A program made the position numbers and the translations under genes. A DNA stretch of 64,000 nt from Streptomyces scabiei 87.22 (lineage in GTDB: Bacteria; Actinomycetota; Actinomycetes; Streptomycetales; Streptomycetaceae): the NCBI RefSeq assembly GCF_000091305.1, contig NC_013929.1, forward strand, positions 4,960,001 through 5,024,000, in the 5' to 3' direction. Of the stretch, positions 1-8,406 are shown piece by piece. A model generated the notes under the pieces. It made no database searches and was not told where the DNA came from. It worked only from the letters and a program-made list of their open reading frames with translations. Position 1 is the first letter of the stretch. Every line of letters begins with the position of its first letter.

Positions 1-334
1 GCATCACCGCCACGGCCGTGAACGTCTTGCTGATGCTGCCGACGCGGTGCCGCATGCCCGGGGTGACCTTGCGCCCGGTGTCCACGTCGGCCAGCCCCGC
101 CGCGCCGGTCCAGCGCTCGCGGCCGTCGCGCACCGAGGAGTACGTGCCGTACATCCCGGCCTCGTGGATCGCGGCGAGCGTGCCGCGCAGTTCGGCCCGG
201 TCCAGTCTGCCCGCCCCGGGAGCCTTGCTCCCGGCGGTGCTGCCCGCCGCGGGCACGGCCGAGGCGGCCGGTACCGCCGTGAGAAGCAGGAGTGTGGTGC
301 CCAGAGCTGTCCCGGCGAGATGGGTGATGCGCAC
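1..334 (-). CDS. Secreted serine hydrolase of the beta-lactamase/DD-peptidase fold, N-terminal part only
   Basis: The gene enters from the left edge, so only about 111 N-terminal residues are visible. A GTG start follows a GAGGGA ribosome binding site and opens an Arg-His-hydrophobic signal peptide ending in a VPAASA-type cleavage region. The mature part has the pattern DGRERWTGAAGLADVDTG and then GSISKTFTAVAVM. SISK is the SxxK box that carries the nucleophilic serine of class C beta-lactamases and D-alanyl-D-alanine carboxypeptidases. It is probably exported and acts on peptidoglycan or a related ester or amide. The YxN and KTG boxes lie outside the window, so the exact activity cannot be assigned. 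Confidence 0.8.
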   Translation of the reverse strand, partial: MRITHLAGTALGTTLLLLTAVPAASAVPAAGSTAGSKAPGAGRLDRAELRGTLAAIHEAGMYGTYSSVRDGRERWTGAAGLADVDTGRKVTPGMRHRVGSISKTFTAVAVM

Positions 335-548
335 GGCTGATCCCTCGTTTCCGGCGTTCGTGACGACGCCGACGTGCCCGACCCGGGCACGTCCGGCTTC
401 CTCAGGGCCCGGGTGGTCAACTCCCTTGCCCTGTACAGCGATTGTCACGAACAGCCGGTCCGCGCCACATCGTTCCCGCGGACGAGCGCCTTCACAGCGG
501 GGCCATGACATCTGTCACGGCCCCGCGCACGCCGGTGACGGGAGAGTG

Positions 549-1556
549 TCAGAGGCCGTAACGCGACTTCAGGTGACGCCAGAAGTCGCGGAACATCCAC
601 GTGTCGAACTCGGTGATCTGGGTGGCGCTGCCGGCCTTCATGAGGAAGCAGCACTGGCCGGTCGGGGACCAGTCGTAGAAGTCGTCGAGGCCGAAGGTGT
701 GGCCGACCTCGTGGAGGTAGATGTGGATGTTCTCCTGGCCGAGGGCGCCGGTGAAGTAGGAGCGGCCCATGCGCTGCCCCCAGTCACCGCCGGCGCCGCC
801 GCCGAAGCCCTCGGTGAGCCAGAGGGACTGGTCGTAGTGGCGGGCGGCGCCGCCGGGACAGCGTGAGTAGTTGCCGTCCTGGTGGAAGAAGCGGCCGCAG
901 TCGGGAGCGCACTGCGGGGCTCCGGCGCCGTCCAGCATGTTGGTGTAGACGTCGACGGAGTTGTCGGTCCACTGGAGGGTGGAGCGGTTCTTCACCGCCC
1001 AGCCGACGATGTTGACGGGGACGGTGGTGTACGGCCAGGCGTTGTGGCCCTGGCCGTTGTCGACCATGGCCGCCATCCACTTGCCGAACTGTTTCTTCAG
1101 CGCGGCGTGGATCTGGTCGCGCAGGGCGGTGCTGACCGGCTGGTCCGACTCCCAGCGGACGCAGTAGTTGACGCTCCCGCGGTTGGCCATGACCTGGTCC
1201 CAGCCGTAGTTGCGGAAGCCGTACAGGTTCCCGTAGGTCGACTCGACGTGGTTCCAGACCTCGCCCAGGGGCTGGACCAGGTGCGAGGGCGGGTTCCAGA
1301 CGGCCGCCTCGGCGGTGACCGCCGCCTCGGCCCGGTCCTGCACGGCGGCCCGGTCGTTCGCCGCCTGCGCGACGGACGGCGTGGTCAGACCGGGCGCGAG
1401 CAGCACGGCCAGGACGGCGGCGAGGACGGTGAGCAGTCTCGCGATACGGAGGTGGGGGGTGGCCGACGTGCCCGTGGTACGCGGGGTGCCCGTGGTACGC
1501 GGAGTGCCGGTGGAGTCGACGGGGTCCGAGAGACCGGTGGCTCGGGTGGTGCGCAT
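549..1556 (-). CDS. Secreted zinc metallopeptidase-like protein (HExxHxxGxxD)
   Basis: 335 residues. The ATG at 1556 is preferred over upstream starts because AGGGAG lies just upstream of it. The N-terminus is a threonine-rich stretch followed by one hydrophobic signal segment (LLTVLAAVLAVLLAPGL) and an AQAA cleavage site. Near the C-terminus HEVGHTFGLDD matches the metzincin-type zinc motif HExxHxxGxxD, with three metal ligands and the catalytic Glu. A later Met in CCFLMKAG could form the Met-turn. Several Cys pairs (CAPDCGRF, SRCPGG, GQCC) suggest disulphides in an extracellular protein. The substrate is unknown. The fold assignment rests mainly on the motif. Confidence 0.75.
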   Translation of the reverse strand: MRTTRATGLSDPVDSTGTPRTTGTPRTTGTSATPHLRIARLLTVLAAVLAVLLAPGLTTPSVAQAANDRAAVQDRAEAAVTAEAAVWNPPSHLVQPLGEVWNHVESTYGNLYGFRNYGWDQVMANRGSVNYCVRWESDQPVSTALRDQIHAALKKQFGKWMAAMVDNGQGHNAWPYTTVPVNIVGWAVKNRSTLQWTDNSVDVYTNMLDGAGAPQCAPDCGRFFHQDGNYSRCPGGAARHYDQSLWLTEGFGGGAGGDWGQRMGRSYFTGALGQENIHIYLHEVGHTFGLDDFYDWSPTGQCCFLMKAGSATQITEFDTWMFRDFWRHLKSRYGL

Positions 1557-1666
1557 GGTGAACTCCCTGGGTGGGGGGCGGGATTTCACGTGCCTTCACT
1601 GCACGACAAGGTCGCCGCGGCCCCCGCGAAGGTTGCCGCCCACCGGGCACGCTCACCACCGGGCAC

Positions 1667-1712
1667 GGTCACCGCCGGACACAGGTCACCGCCGGACACA
1701 GGTCACCGCCGG
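1667..1712. repeat. Short tandem repeat, 17-bp unit
   Basis: Three near-perfect copies of GGTCACCGCCGGACACA run head to tail, the last one diverging. They lie at and just past the 3' end of the membrane-protein gene on the minus strand. No function is apparent; replication slippage explains them. Confidence 0.7.
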
Positions 1713-2599
1713 TCCGCCGTTTCCCCGGCCTCCCCCGCTCCCCCTGCCTCTCCCGCTTCCCCCGCCTCTCCCGACTCCCCCGCCTCCCCGAACCGCGCCA
1801 GTGCCACCCCGCCCCCCACACACGCCACGAACCCGGTCACCGCGAGCCACCCGTACCCGGCCCGTGTCGAGTCGCCGAGGCAGACCACCCCGAAGACGCC
1901 CGGCCAGACGGTCTCGCAGATGACCATCGCCGCCGTGGCCGCCGTCACCGAGCCCGACTGGAGGGCCTGGACGAGGAGCAGGTAGCCGCCGAGACCGGAG
2001 ACGACGACGGCGTACGCGGCCGGCTGCGCCAGAATCGCGGGGACGGTGGCGTCCGGCAGCAGACGTACGGCGATCGCGGTGAGGCCGAAGCTCAGCCCCG
2101 CCGCCGCTCCCAGCACGACCGCCCGGCCCCGCCGCAGCCGGCCACCCAGGGCCCACCCGCCCGCCACCACCAGCACCGCCGCCACCAGCACCACGACCCG
2201 CAGCCCGGTGTCACCGTGCCCGTCGCCCGTGCGCCCGGCGGACACCGCGAGCGTGGCGAGGCCCAGGCACACCAGGGCCACGGCTCCCCACTCGGCCCGC
2301 CTCAGCCGCAGCCCCAGCACGGCCGTGCCGCCCACCGCCGTGACCGCCAGCGACGCGGCCACCGCCGCCTCCACCAGGAACAACGGCACCAGCCGCAACG
2401 CCACCACCTGCGCCGCGAAGCCCGCCGTGTCGAGGCCCGCCCCGGCGAGGAAGGGCCAGCCGCGCAGCACCTCCACCACGGTCCGGCCCCGGCCTCGACA
2501 ATCGTCCACCGCCGTCCGCCGCGCGCCCAGCGCCTGCAGCACGGTCGCCGTCCCCATGCACACCGCCGCGCACAACGCGAACACCACACCCACCACCAT
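1703..2599 (-). CDS. Multi-pass membrane protein, DMT/EamA-like
   Basis: 298 residues from the ATG at 2599. About ten hydrophobic segments are visible (for example VVGVVFALCAAVCMGTATVL, LVVVLVAAVLVVAGGWALGG and VVVSGLGGYLLLVQALQSGS), with short polar loops rich in Arg. The arrangement resembles the drug/metabolite transporter superfamily, which exports small metabolites, but there is no motif that fixes a substrate. The C-terminal tail is a low-complexity Gly-Glu-Ala repeat (GEAGEAGEAG), encoded by repetitive DNA at about 1720-1800. The Shine-Dalgarno match before the chosen start is poor, so a start upstream (up to 2650) is possible. Confidence 0.7.
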   Translation of the reverse strand: MVVGVVFALCAAVCMGTATVLQALGARRTAVDDCRGRGRTVVEVLRGWPFLAGAGLDTAGFAAQVVALRLVPLFLVEAAVAASLAVTAVGGTAVLGLRLRRAEWGAVALVCLGLATLAVSAGRTGDGHGDTGLRVVVLVAAVLVVAGGWALGGRLRRGRAVVLGAAAGLSFGLTAIAVRLLPDATVPAILAQPAAYAVVVSGLGGYLLLVQALQSGSVTAATAAMVICETVWPGVFGVVCLGDSTRAGYGWLAVTGFVACVGGGVALARFGEAGESGEAGEAGEAGGAGEAGETADRR

Positions 2600-2711
2600 G
2601 GGGGCACCGTAAGCGGCGGGACGGGCCCGCGGCGGGCAACACCCGCGCACGCACCCACGTGGCCGTCACCCTCGCGCGCTCCCGACCGCACCGGGCCCCA
2701 CGCCCTCACGA

Positions 2712-2726
2712 TCGCACAAAGTGCGA
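2712..2726. promoter_or_regulatory. Candidate operator upstream of the GH2 gene
   Basis: TCGCAC-AAA-GTGCGA is a perfect 6-3-6 inverted repeat. It ends nine bases before the proposed -35 box of the beta-galactosidase promoter, a usual place for a regulator site. No regulator gene of an obvious sugar-responsive type lies next to it. Confidence 0.4.
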
Positions 2727-2734
2727 CAGATTCA

Positions 2735-2764
2735 TTGCTCCCGTTCTGGTCGAAGTCCTAGGGT
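2735..2764 (+). promoter_or_regulatory. Promoter of the GH2 gene
   Basis: TTGCTC (2735-2740) and TAGGGT (2759-2764) are separated by 18 bp, a HrdB-like arrangement common in Streptomyces. Transcription would begin near 2771, giving a leader of about 80 nt before the ATG at 2851. Confidence 0.5.
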
Positions 2765-2850
2765 GGGCCCGGTTTTTCAACAACTTCGGACACCATCCGA
2801 CGCTCCTCAGCACGTGCACTCCCCAATGTCGTCGAGGAAGGCCCCGGTAC

Positions 2851-5800
2851 ATGCCCCACCCGCACCCGCACACAGGCACCCCCGCCGCCCGCCCCGTCAT
2901 GAGCCGCCGCCGCCTGCTGGAGGGCGGCGCCGCCCTCCTCGGCGCCGTGGCCCTCTCCGGTGGCGCCGCCCACGCGGCCCCGCTCCTCGCGTCGAAGGCC
3001 GACGGCACCCCCGAGTGGTCCGGCAACATGGCCCTCTTCCAGGTCGGCGCCGAACCGCCGCACACCACCCTCATGCCGTACGCGGACGTCAGACAGGCTC
3101 TGGCCGCCGACCGCACCCGTTCCCCGTACCGGCTGAGCCTCGACGGCAAGTGGCGGTTCGCGTACGTCGAACGGCCCGGCGACCGGGACGAGGACTTCTA
3201 CAAGACGGACGTCGACGACAGCGACTGGGACACCATCCCGGTGCCGTCCAACTGGCAGCTGCACGGCTACGACTTCCCCATCTACATCAACATCACCTAC
3301 CCCTGGTGGGGCCCCAACGGCCTCGGCGAGGAGGCGCAGCCGCCGAACGCGCCGACGCGCTACAACCCCGTCGGCCAGTACCGGCGCAGCTTCAACCTGC
3401 CCAAGGACTGGACGGCCGGCGACCGCCGTACCTTCCTGCACTTCGAGGGCGTCAAGTCGGCCCACTACGTGTGGATCAACGGCGAACTCGTCGGCTACCA
3501 CGAGGACTCCTACGACCCGGCCGAGTACGACATCACCCCGCACCTGAAGCCGGGGTCGAACCAGATCGCCGTCGAGGTCTACCGGTACTCGGACGGCGAC
3601 TGGCTGGAGGACCAGGACATGATCCGGCTGAGCGGCATCTTCCGCTCGGTCTACCTCTACTCCACCCCGGCCGTGCACCTGCGCGACTTCAAGCTGGACA
3701 CCCCGCTCGGCGACGGCTACACCACCGCCGAGCTGTCCGTCACCGCGAGCGTGCGCGCCTACGCGGCCGGGCACGAGGGCGCGTACTCCGTGGAGACGCA
3801 GCTCTACGACGCCGGCGGACACGCCGTCTGGTCCCGCCCCCTCGTCCAGTCCGTCACCGTCGGCGCCTCCGCCACCGGTGAGGACGTGACCGTGCAGGCC
3901 GCCCGGTCCGTGCCGTCCCCCGAGCTGTGGTCCGCCGAGCACCCGACCCTCTACACGGCCGTGCTGCAGCTGCGCGACCCGGCCGGCAAGGTCGTCGAGA
4001 CCCTCTCCCACCGCGTCGGCCTGCGCGAGTTCGCGCTCAGGAACGGGCTGATGCGGATCAACGGCAAACCGGTCTCCCTGCGGGGCACCAACCGCCACGA
4101 GATGCACCCCGACCGGGGCATGGCGCTCACCCGCGCCGACCTGGTCCAGGACATGGGCATCATCAAGCGGCTCAACATCAACTCCGTGCGCACCTCGCAC
4201 TATCCCAACAACCCGCTCTGGTACGAGCTGGCGGACGAGTACGGCCTCTACCTCGTCGACGAGACGAACCTGGAGACGCACGGCATCCGGGACCGCTTCC
4301 CCGGCAACGACCCCGACTGGACCAAGGCGTGCGTGGCCCGCGCCCGGAACATGGTCCACCGCGACAAGAACCACGCCTCCGTCGTCATCTGGTCCCTCGG
4401 CAACGAGGCGGGCGGCGGCTCCACCTTCGTCGCCATGCGCGACTGGATCGAGTCGTACGACAAGACCCGCGTCATCCAGTACGAGGGCGACGACCGGCCG
4501 ACCATCAGCCAGATACGGTCGGAGATGTACGACAGCCCGCAACGCGTCGAGCAGCGGGCCAAGGACACCTCCGACACCCGGCCGTACGTGATGATCGAGT
4601 ACTCGCACTCGATGGGGAACTCGACCGGCAACTTCAAGAAGTACTGGGACCTCGTCCGGCGCTACCCCGTCCTCCAGGGCGGCTGGATCTGGGACTTCGT
4701 CGACCAGTCGCTGACCTGGCCGATCCCGCGGCTGAAGGTCTTCACCGACGCCGGCCCGAGCAAGCTGCAGGGCCAACTGCTCACCGCCGCAGGAACGTTC
4801 AGCCGCGACAAGGGCCTCTCCGGCGCCACCGGCTTCACCCGCGACCCCGCCCTCAACCTCACCGGCTCCCTGACGCTGGAGGCGTGGTTCACCCCGCACG
4901 TCACCGGCGGCCACCAGCCGATCATCGCCAAGGGCGACACCCACTACGCGCTGAAGCAGAGCGAGAAGAGCATCGAGTTCTTCATCTACGGCGGCGGCCA
5001 GTGGGTCAGCGTCAGCTGGGGCCTCCCGGCCGAGGGCTGGACCGGCCGCGAGCACCATGTCGCCGGTGTCTTCGACGCCGGTTCCGGGTCCCTCACCCTC
5101 TACGTCGACGGCGAGGTGAAGGCGACCCGCAGCACGACCCGGCGGCCCAGCGCGAACGTGGCCCCGCTCGCGCTCGGCACCGACACGGACAACCCGACGC
5201 GCGAACTCAGCGGCACGATCCGGCGGGCGCGCGTGTACGCCCGCGCCCTGAGCGGCTCCGAACTGGCCTCCACGGGGCGTGGCGCCGGTGACGAGGGGGT
5301 GCGTTTCTGGTTCGACGCGGCCACGGTCGAGGTGAAGGAGAGCCGGGCGAAGGACCGTTCGTTCCTCGCGTACGGCGGTGACTGGGGCGACAACCCCAAC
5401 GACGGCGCCTTCGTCGCGGACGGCATCATCAAGGCCGACCGGGGCCACACCGGCAAGGCCGCCGAGGTCAAGCGCATCTACCAGGCCGTGCACGCGAAGC
5501 CGGCCACCGGCACCACCCTGGCCTCGAAGAAGGTCACGCTCACCAACGAGTTCCTCTTCACCAACCTCCGGGAACTCGACGGCGGTTGGACGCTGGTGGC
5601 CGACGGCAGGAAGATCCAGGAGGGCCGCCTCACCCGCGACCAGCTGGACGTCGGCCCGCTGTCCGCCAAGGACATCACCGTCCCCTTCGACCTCCCCGCC
5701 TCCCCGGCCCCCGGCACCGAGTACTTCCTCGAACTCTCCTTCACCACCAAGGACTCCGCCCCGTGGGCCGAGGCCGGCTTCGAGGTGGCCCGGGAGCAGC

Positions 5801-6786
5801 TGTCCGTGGACGCGGGCAGCCCGGCGGTGACCCCCGTCCCGCTCGCGGACGTCCCGGAGCTGACGTACGAGGAGAGCGACGAGGCCGTCACGGTGACCGG
5901 CAAGGGCTACCCGGGCCGCTTCTCCGTCACCGTCGACAAGGCGAGCGGCACGATCACCTCGTACAAGGCGGGCGGCAACCGGCTGATCTCCGACGGACCG
6001 GTGCCCAACTTCTGGCGGGCCCCCACCGACAACGACCACGGCAACGGACAGCACACCCGGAACCAGACCTGGCGGGACGCGGGCACGAACCGCAAGGTGA
6101 CGTCCGTGACCGTCCGCTCCCTGGGCGACGACCGGGCCGTGGAGATCAAGGTCACCGGCACGCTCCCGACGACCACCGAGTCCACCTACACGACCACCTA
6201 CACGGTGTTCGGCAACGCCGAGATCAAGGTCGACAACACCCTGCACCCGGGCGCCTCCTCCCTGCCGTACATCCCGGAGGTGGGAACCCTGTTCCTGCTC
6301 AACCGCCGCCTGGAGCGCCTGCACTACTACGGCCGCGGCCCCGAGGAGAACCACTGGGACCGCAACAACGGCACCGACGTGGGCCTCTACTCCGGCGACA
6401 TCGCCGACCAGTGGTCGGGCTACATCCGCCCCCAGGAGAACGGCAACAAGACCGACGTCCGCTGGGCCGCCGTCACGGACCGCAACGGTGAGGGCCTGCT
6501 GGTCTCGGGCGACGGCCTGATCGAGATCAACGCCTCGTACTTCACCCCGGAGGACCTGTCGACGGGCCTGCGCCACGACTACCACCTCACCCCCCGCGAC
6601 ACCCCGGTCCTGCGCGTCAACCACCGTCAGATGGGAGTCGGCGGCGACAACAGCTGGGGCGCCCACACCCACGACGAGTACAAGCTCTTCGCCAACCGCG
6701 ACTACACGTACACGTACCGGCTGCGCCCGCTGACGGACGTGGCGGGGGCCACGGCGGCGTCGAGGAGGCCGACGGCGACGAGGTAG
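2851..6786 (+). CDS. Secreted GH2 beta-galactosidase with an inserted LamG-like domain
   Basis: 1311 residues. The ATG at 2851 follows GAGGAAGG and opens a Tat-type signal (MSRRRLLEGG, cleavage near AHA). Next come the GH2 sugar-binding and Ig-like domains (about residues 55-390) and the TIM barrel. The acid/base is Glu519 in SLGNEAGG and the nucleophile is Glu583 in MIEYSHSMGNS, as in LacZ-type enzymes. Between WDFVDQSL and AYGGDWGDNPND, contiguous in E. coli LacZ, lies an extra block of about 180 residues (about 630-810). Its LTLEAWF and LYVDGEV patterns are typical of concanavalin A/LamG folds. The C-terminal beta-sandwich domains complete a long LacZ-type enzyme. It probably releases beta-linked galactose from plant polysaccharide outside the cell; an inserted carbohydrate-binding role is inferred. 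Confidence 0.9.
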   Translation: MPHPHPHTGTPAARPVMSRRRLLEGGAALLGAVALSGGAAHAAPLLASKADGTPEWSGNMALFQVGAEPPHTTLMPYADVRQALAADRTRSPYRLSLDGKWRFAYVERPGDRDEDFYKTDVDDSDWDTIPVPSNWQLHGYDFPIYINITYPWWGPNGLGEEAQPPNAPTRYNPVGQYRRSFNLPKDWTAGDRRTFLHFEGVKSAHYVWINGELVGYHEDSYDPAEYDITPHLKPGSNQIAVEVYRYSDGDWLEDQDMIRLSGIFRSVYLYSTPAVHLRDFKLDTPLGDGYTTAELSVTASVRAYAAGHEGAYSVETQLYDAGGHAVWSRPLVQSVTVGASATGEDVTVQAARSVPSPELWSAEHPTLYTAVLQLRDPAGKVVETLSHRVGLREFALRNGLMRINGKPVSLRGTNRHEMHPDRGMALTRADLVQDMGIIKRLNINSVRTSHYPNNPLWYELADEYGLYLVDETNLETHGIRDRFPGNDPDWTKACVARARNMVHRDKNHASVVIWSLGNEAGGGSTFVAMRDWIESYDKTRVIQYEGDDRPTISQIRSEMYDSPQRVEQRAKDTSDTRPYVMIEYSHSMGNSTGNFKKYWDLVRRYPVLQGGWIWDFVDQSLTWPIPRLKVFTDAGPSKLQGQLLTAAGTFSRDKGLSGATGFTRDPALNLTGSLTLEAWFTPHVTGGHQPIIAKGDTHYALKQSEKSIEFFIYGGGQWVSVSWGLPAEGWTGREHHVAGVFDAGSGSLTLYVDGEVKATRSTTRRPSANVAPLALGTDTDNPTRELSGTIRRARVYARALSGSELASTGRGAGDEGVRFWFDAATVEVKESRAKDRSFLAYGGDWGDNPNDGAFVADGIIKADRGHTGKAAEVKRIYQAVHAKPATGTTLASKKVTLTNEFLFTNLRELDGGWTLVADGRKIQEGRLTRDQLDVGPLSAKDITVPFDLPASPAPGTEYFLELSFTTKDSAPWAEAGFEVAREQLSVDAGSPAVTPVPLADVPELTYEESDEAVTVTGKGYPGRFSVTVDKASGTITSYKAGGNRLISDGPVPNFWRAPTDNDHGNGQHTRNQTWRDAGTNRKVTSVTVRSLGDDRAVEIKVTGTLPTTTESTYTTTYTVFGNAEIKVDNTLHPGASSLPYIPEVGTLFLLNRRLERLHYYGRGPEENHWDRNNGTDVGLYSGDIADQWSGYIRPQENGNKTDVRWAAVTDRNGEGLLVSGDGLIEINASYFTPEDLSTGLRHDYHLTPRDTPVLRVNHRQMGVGGDNSWGAHTHDEYKLFANRDYTYTYRLRPLTDVAGATAASRRPTATR

Positions 6787-6828
6787 CCCGCATGACTGAG
6801 TCGGCGTAGCGACAGACGACCACGACAA

Positions 6829-6858
6829 GCGCTCGGCCGGACACTCCCGGCCGAGCGC
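6829..6858. terminator. Terminator hairpin between convergent genes
   Basis: GCGCTCGGCCGG and CCGGCCGAGCGC form a perfect 12-bp stem around a 6-nt loop, followed by CTT. It lies between the GH2 gene and the convergent HD-domain gene and could stop transcription from both sides. Confidence 0.7.
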
Positions 6859-6891
6859 CTTGCCGGCCTTGCCTCGACTACAGGGCCGAGA

Positions 6892-7473
6892 TCAACTCCG
6901 CTTCTCACCCAGCGCTGTACGCAACCAGTCCAGCGACCCGGTCGCCAGCACCGCGTCAGCGAGTTCGTTGGCCGACTTCGTGGTGAGCCGCCCGCGGCTG
7001 TTGTCGATCCAGCGCTGCGCGTTCTCATAACCCTGGGCCTTGTACTCAACGCCCTGGATCATGCATTCCAGCTTGTCGGCGTCCCGGGCGCAGATGGCCT
7101 CGGCAGAATCCTTCGCCTCGTATTCGGCGACGAGTTCCCGCACGGCCGAGGCCAGGATCTCGGGCATACCGGCGACCTGGTCGGCAGTGACCGCCTGAGG
7201 ATCCGCTTCGGTGGAGTACTTCTTGCCCAGGTAATTCACGTCACCGGTCCGCGTCTCCTGGGAGTCGTGCCACACCGCGAGGTAGGCCGCACGTGCGGGA
7301 TCTGCGCCTTCGAGCTTCGCGATGATCGTGGCGAGCAGAGCGGTACGCCACGAGTGCTCCGCCACCGACTCCGGGTCGCGTACGCCGGCCATCCACCAGC
7401 CGGTGCGCTTGGTCTGCTTCAGCGTCCCCGCCTCGTACAGGAAGCGCGCCACCGCGGACAGGTCTTCAGCCAC
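6892..7473 (-). CDS. HD-domain phosphohydrolase (YfbR/HDDC2-like)
   Basis: 193 residues, GTG start after AGAGGAG. The metal-binding HD pattern is visible as His40 in AEHSWR, His69-Asp70 in VWHDSQET and an Asp near residue 131-133 in CARDADKLE. This matches small HD proteins of the YfbR/HDDC2 type, which dephosphorylate deoxynucleoside monophosphates; the substrate here is unproven. The start lies 13 bp downstream of the stop codon of the XRE regulator remnant, so the two were once an operon. Insertion of the IS630 element at 7602-9609 has separated this gene from its original promoter, so present expression may depend on the element or on local read-through. Confidence 0.8.
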   Translation of the reverse strand: MAEDLSAVARFLYEAGTLKQTKRTGWWMAGVRDPESVAEHSWRTALLATIIAKLEGADPARAAYLAVWHDSQETRTGDVNYLGKKYSTEADPQAVTADQVAGMPEILASAVRELVAEYEAKDSAEAICARDADKLECMIQGVEYKAQGYENAQRWIDNSRGRLTTKSANELADAVLATGSLDWLRTALGEKRS

Positions 7474-7486
7474 CGTCGGACTCCTC

Positions 7487-7601
7487 TCACGCCTCGGCGA
7501 GGCGGATCGCGTACCGAATGCTCTCCAGCTCCCGGCGCCCGCGCGCCGACAACTCCTGGCTATCCAACATCACGGGCAGCCGGTCGCGCAGTGCCCGGCT
7601 A
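7487..7601 (-). pseudogene. 3' end of the IS-split XRE regulator
   Basis: On the minus strand this stretch encodes the last residues of the regulator, from SRALRDRLP through the acidic-helical end YAIRLAEA and a TGA. Joining it in silico to the piece starting at 10624, with the element at 7602-9609 and one TA copy removed, restores a single open frame. Codons GGT ACT GCT run directly into AGC CGG GCA across the junction. It has no start of its own and is followed after 13 bp by the HD-domain gene. Confidence 0.85.
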
Positions 7602-7640
7602 GTGCTCTGACCGCATAGGTTCGCCGGGTTGGCGGCGTCG
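7602..7640. repeat. Left terminal inverted repeat of the IS630 element
   Basis: Begins GTGCTCTGACCGCATAGG. It matches the complement of 9571-9609 with only a few mismatches. The flanking TA is at 7600-7601. Confidence 0.85.
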
Positions 7641-7713
7641 GTGCTCGGACCGGCTGGATGCGGTGTGGGAACAATGCGAGCGGTTGCGGAGCCGATCAAA
7701 CTAGGCTCCCAGC

Positions 7714-8346
7714 ATGTCTGGTCCGACGTTGGTGATCGAGTTGGCGGAGCCGCTCTCCCCGGCTGCGCTGCGGGAGTTCCGCGCGTTGATGGTGGGGCTC
7801 TCTTCCCACTTCGACGAGAAGCGGCCCGGGTTCTTCGACGTCAACGTGCCCGCAGAGCGACTGGGCGTCGAGGACAGGCGAGAGAAGGACTGGCGAAAGC
7901 CGTTCCCGCTTCCACTCCTCGGCAACGCCTCCGCGGACGAGGAGCTCACAGCCCTGGTGGGATTCAATCCGCAGCGCGAGGACTGGCGTCGGCCCTTCCT
8001 GGTCTACTTGATGGGGCCGGGTGTCGGCGACGAGAGCACCTTCGAGGCTGAGCACGCGGACGAGCCCGAGGTGGAGGCCATCCTCGGCTTCAGGCCGACC
8101 CATGCCGTCAATGTCAGCGCCTGCTGCAATCGCGAGATCGATCACGTGACCACGGCCCTGCTGACCGCTGCTGTCATGGACGTCATCGGAGGCGTGGCCA
8201 ATGTCGAGCTGCTGGACGGACAGGCGTCGGTCGTCGCCGGCCTTCCGGGGGTGTCGGGGATCGCGGGCGACGACTGGATGGCGCTGGGATCGGCGGAGTT
8301 CCTGCGGGCCTGGGTTGGGCACCCCGCCTTCCGGCTGGTCAAGTAG
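7714..8346 (+). CDS. DUF6368-like protein carried inside the IS630 element
   Basis: 210 residues, soluble, acidic, with no signal peptide or membrane segment. The opening MSGPTLVIELAEPLSPAALR, the central FRPTHAVNVSACCNREIDH and the near-terminal EFLRAWVGHPAFRLVK resemble what I recall of the Streptomyces DUF6368 family, whose function is unknown. There is no clear Shine-Dalgarno sequence. A TAGGCT hexamer (7702-7707) ends six bases before the ATG, so the mRNA may be leaderless. The gene converges on the transposase and lies wholly between the element's inverted repeats, so it moves as cargo. The family name is from memory and should be confirmed by an HMM search. Confidence 0.65.
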   Translation: MSGPTLVIELAEPLSPAALREFRALMVGLSSHFDEKRPGFFDVNVPAERLGVEDRREKDWRKPFPLPLLGNASADEELTALVGFNPQREDWRRPFLVYLMGPGVGDESTFEAEHADEPEVEAILGFRPTHAVNVSACCNREIDHVTTALLTAAVMDVIGGVANVELLDGQASVVAGLPGVSGIAGDDWMALGSAEFLRAWVGHPAFRLVK

Positions 8347-8406
8347 CCCAGACAGATCCGCGGCGGAGGTGGTGCTGTGACCTGGAACGTTCGCCATGTT
8401 GCCTGA

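Noticed and set aside
2758..6828. Open frame of over 1300 codons on the minus strand opposite the GH2 gene
   Set aside because: Val/Arg/Gly-rich translation without domains; it mirrors the GC-skewed codon positions of the real gene. Similar shadows opposite 13491-16885, 30746-33838 and 34112-36757 were also dismissed.
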